Below, in pieces: positions 62,397 to 64,000 of a stretch of DNA of 64,000 nt. The position numbers were made by a program, and so were the translations under genes. The DNA lies in the NCBI RefSeq assembly GCF_001625595.1, contig NZ_AUXT01000124.1, positions 1 to 64,000 on the forward strand, in the 5' to 3' direction. A model generated the notes under the pieces. That model was not told where the DNA came from, did no database searches, and saw only the letters and a list, made by a program, of their open reading frames with translations. Positions within the stretch are counted from its first letter, which is position 1, and every line of letters begins with the position of its first letter. The DNA is from Pseudoalteromonas luteoviolacea NCIMB 1942 (GTDB taxonomy: Bacteria > Pseudomonadota > Gammaproteobacteria > Enterobacterales > Alteromonadaceae).

Positions 62397-64000
62397 TTAT
62401 TTTGTCAGGTTAGTTTGCGGTTTGATCAGCTTGATATCAGACTCGACAGATTCCATTTTGGCAACTAGGAGTGCACCATCTGGTGCAATGTCATAATGCC
62501 AAATTAGTGGTTCTTTTTTAATATTGGTGACCTTATAAGGCGCGTTTAACGATATTTTCCAAATCAAATCGGTTTTTGACCACGCTGATTGCCAAAATAA
62601 CTCACCATTTTTGAGTCTTGGATTCTTGATGACATTTAGTGCCTCTTGAGGGAGTTTGGCTAACACCTGTTTTTGCTCTTCAAAATTTATCAATGAGGTC
62701 GCGCGATATAAGGTACCGTCTTTGATCACTATCCAACTTTTGTCTTCAGTGTGGTAAATAATAAAGTCCGATTCAAAATTGGTTTTGCTGAGCAAGTGAC
62801 CGTCTAAATCGAATGTATTAACAGACATACCATCGGTTGACCATACTGTGTGATTAGTACGCCAACCGAATTGTTTCAAGGGCTTTTGATGCTGGCTATG
62901 GAAATTCGTTAGCACATCCGCGCGGTCATACAACACCAAAAAGCGATCTCGATTAGCAAGGATCTTACTCAGCATAGGATCCCAAGTTAGGAAATCTACA
63001 TACTCATGCCCCTTGTGAAAGGAGAGTTGTTTAACTTCATTACCTGAGTGTAGGTAGATTTCGCAATAACCTGTTCTACGAGACATAAATACTGTCTCGC
63101 CTAACTTATTCGTCACAGGTAGATAGTCGATACTTGAGCTTGAAAATATAGGTAAGTTATATTCATCGCGAATATTTACCTGCCAACTTTCGGCAGCGGT
63201 ATAAACGTCACCGGAATTATCAACGGATAGACTGGTAAATATCCCTTGTGTTGTGGCAAACACGGGGTAAGTCTGTCCGTTTCTGTATTTGCCAATAAGA
63301 TTGTGGTGTGCACTACCATCATTGCTGATAATACTCTGTTGAGCGGGATCGAAATTAAATAACCATACGGGAAATGCCCAAGCCATATGGACTTTGCCGT
63401 CCAAAGAAACCAATCTTGAATGAAACTTTGCGTCAACAATCAGGTAGTAGATTTTTCCTTCCCAAGCGCGCACAGCACCTATGTAACTTTCTTCAGGTTC
63501 TTTAGGCAGTGGTAGCTTTATGAGTTGGTTGTGCTTGTGACGATACAAATAGGCTTTCTTACCATGTTTCTCAGTAATTGTGAGCACTAACTCATTCGCT
63601 GATTTCCAGGAGGGCGGAGTGATAAAATGGCAGGGTATCGGATCACTACTATGTAAAATTTCAGCGCGACTATTACCAATGTGTAAGATACACGCATCTT
63701 TTTTATATTGCCAAAATGCCAATTTTTCTTCATAGGGGTGCCATGTTGGATGTGCAATGCGTGTGTCAAAAGTCTTTTTAAATCGTTTTTTACCCGATTT
63801 ATCAGTAATTTCTAAAGTGTTAAATTTTTCTACGTAAGCCAGTAAGTCATGGTCTTGATGTGCTGCAATATTAAATTCGACGCCAAGATCATAGGTAATG
63901 TCATGCCTTTCGTAGCTAGGGGGGGAGACTTGCGCGGGCGTTGTTGAGAAAAATGCGATAGCGCTAAAACATGCTCCCGTTGTAAACAGTAGTGTCCAGC
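62397..64000 (-). CDS. Membrane protein with C-terminal beta-propeller, possible CadC-like regulator (5' end outside window)
   Basis: The open frame runs past the window edge, so only the C-terminal part (at least 534 codons) is visible. A membrane helix (WTLLFTTGACFSAIAFFS) lies near the edge, followed by a periplasmic region with repeated beta-propeller blades, including APQVSPPSYERHD-like linker, IAHPTWHPYEEKLAF, VSLDGKVHMAW, MSRRTGYCEIYLHSG, WSTDGMSVNTFDLDG. The arrangement (TM then TolB-like propeller) is that of ToxR/CadC-type winged-helix regulators, whose DNA-binding domain would lie beyond 64000. The N-terminus is not seen, so this remains tentative. Confidence 0.65.
   Translation of the reverse strand, partial: WTLLFTTGACFSAIAFFSTTPAQVSPPSYERHDITYDLGVEFNIAAHQDHDLLAYVEKFNTLEITDKSGKKRFKKTFDTRIAHPTWHPYEEKLAFWQYKKDACILHIGNSRAEILHSSDPIPCHFITPPSWKSANELVLTITEKHGKKAYLYRHKHNQLIKLPLPKEPEESYIGAVRAWEGKIYYLIVDAKFHSRLVSLDGKVHMAWAFPVWLFNFDPAQQSIISNDGSAHHNLIGKYRNGQTYPVFATTQGIFTSLSVDNSGDVYTAAESWQVNIRDEYNLPIFSSSSIDYLPVTNKLGETVFMSRRTGYCEIYLHSGNEVKQLSFHKGHEYVDFLTWDPMLSKILANRDRFLVLYDRADVLTNFHSQHQKPLKQFGWRTNHTVWSTDGMSVNTFDLDGHLLSKTNFESDFIIYHTEDKSWIVIKDGTLYRATSLINFEEQKQVLAKLPQEALNVIKNPRLKNGELFWQSAWSKTDLIWKISLNAPYKVTNIKKEPLIWHYDIAPDGALLVAKMESVESDIKLIKPQTNLTK

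Overview
The window looks like chromosomal DNA of a marine gammaproteobacterium of the Pseudoalteromonas/Alteromonadales type. This is inferred from moderate-to-low GC, gene content and E. coli/Vibrio-like gene orders (rsxABCDGE-nth, tamAB, queF/syd ... yqcC-truC-flavodoxin, gloB-methyltransferase-rnhA ... dnaQ). No plasmid, phage, insertion sequence or CRISPR array was seen. Nearly all genes are housekeeping or core-accessory, but several loci are visibly decayed.

Layout. 1-407: two tRNA-Glu genes in a 232-bp tandem duplication. 716-4452: an Aer-like chemoreceptor, a frameshifted membrane-protein pseudogene, an orphan 3' fragment of nth, and an M23 lipoprotein peptidase lying between that fragment and the real nth. 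4577-11687: the rsxABCDGE-nth operon (minus strand), with a very long repeat tail on RsxC. 11864-13807: a degenerate GGDEF/EAL protein of CsrD type. 14051-14421: four tRNA-Asn genes with one strong promoter, then about 1 kb of AT-rich DNA with DnaA-box-like sites. 15515-25531: MATE-uvrB, a TPR histidine kinase, an outer-membrane barrel, a LysR regulator, a GST, small proteins and ElyC. 25580-27803: intact metR facing a wrecked metE that still has its MetJ-type operators. 27835-34875: a GAF-GGDEF-EAL protein, pyrC, a short H-NS-like protein, radD (no ordinary start codon) and an RraB-like protein. 35033-42213: tamA-tamB plus a periplasmic binding-like protein and a cyclophilin lipoprotein. 42251-49826: queF, syd, small conserved genes, then a non-coding, GGA-rich repeat locus at about 46025-46805, followed by DUF3301/DUF3549 and yqcC-truC-flavodoxin. 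49882-57317: mltD, gloB, a methyltransferase, rnhA, fragments of a phosphoesterase gene, dnaQ and a membrane-anchored conserved protein. 57544-58271: seven tRNA-Asp genes. 58537-64000: a HEAT-repeat secreted protein, a large lipoprotein and the end of a membrane-anchored beta-propeller protein.

The most notable element is 46025-46805. It carries more than fifty GGA triplets, many in the loops of short hairpins (for example GCACA-GGA-TGTGC and GACAT-AGGAA-ATGTC). It ends in a Rho-independent terminator and lies between syd and yqcC, where E. coli has csrB. I read it as a CsrB-family RNA that sequesters CsrA, about twice the length of the E. coli RNA and enlarged by tandem duplication of an 88/89-nt module. 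The CsrD-like protein at 11864-13807 may belong to the same regulatory circuit.

Other points to check are the missing start codon of radD, the metE wreck beside intact metR and met boxes, the extra nth fragment, oppositely oriented phosphoesterase fragments between rnhA and dnaQ, and a bacterial protein whose architecture resembles the vitellogenin N-terminal and HEAT region.
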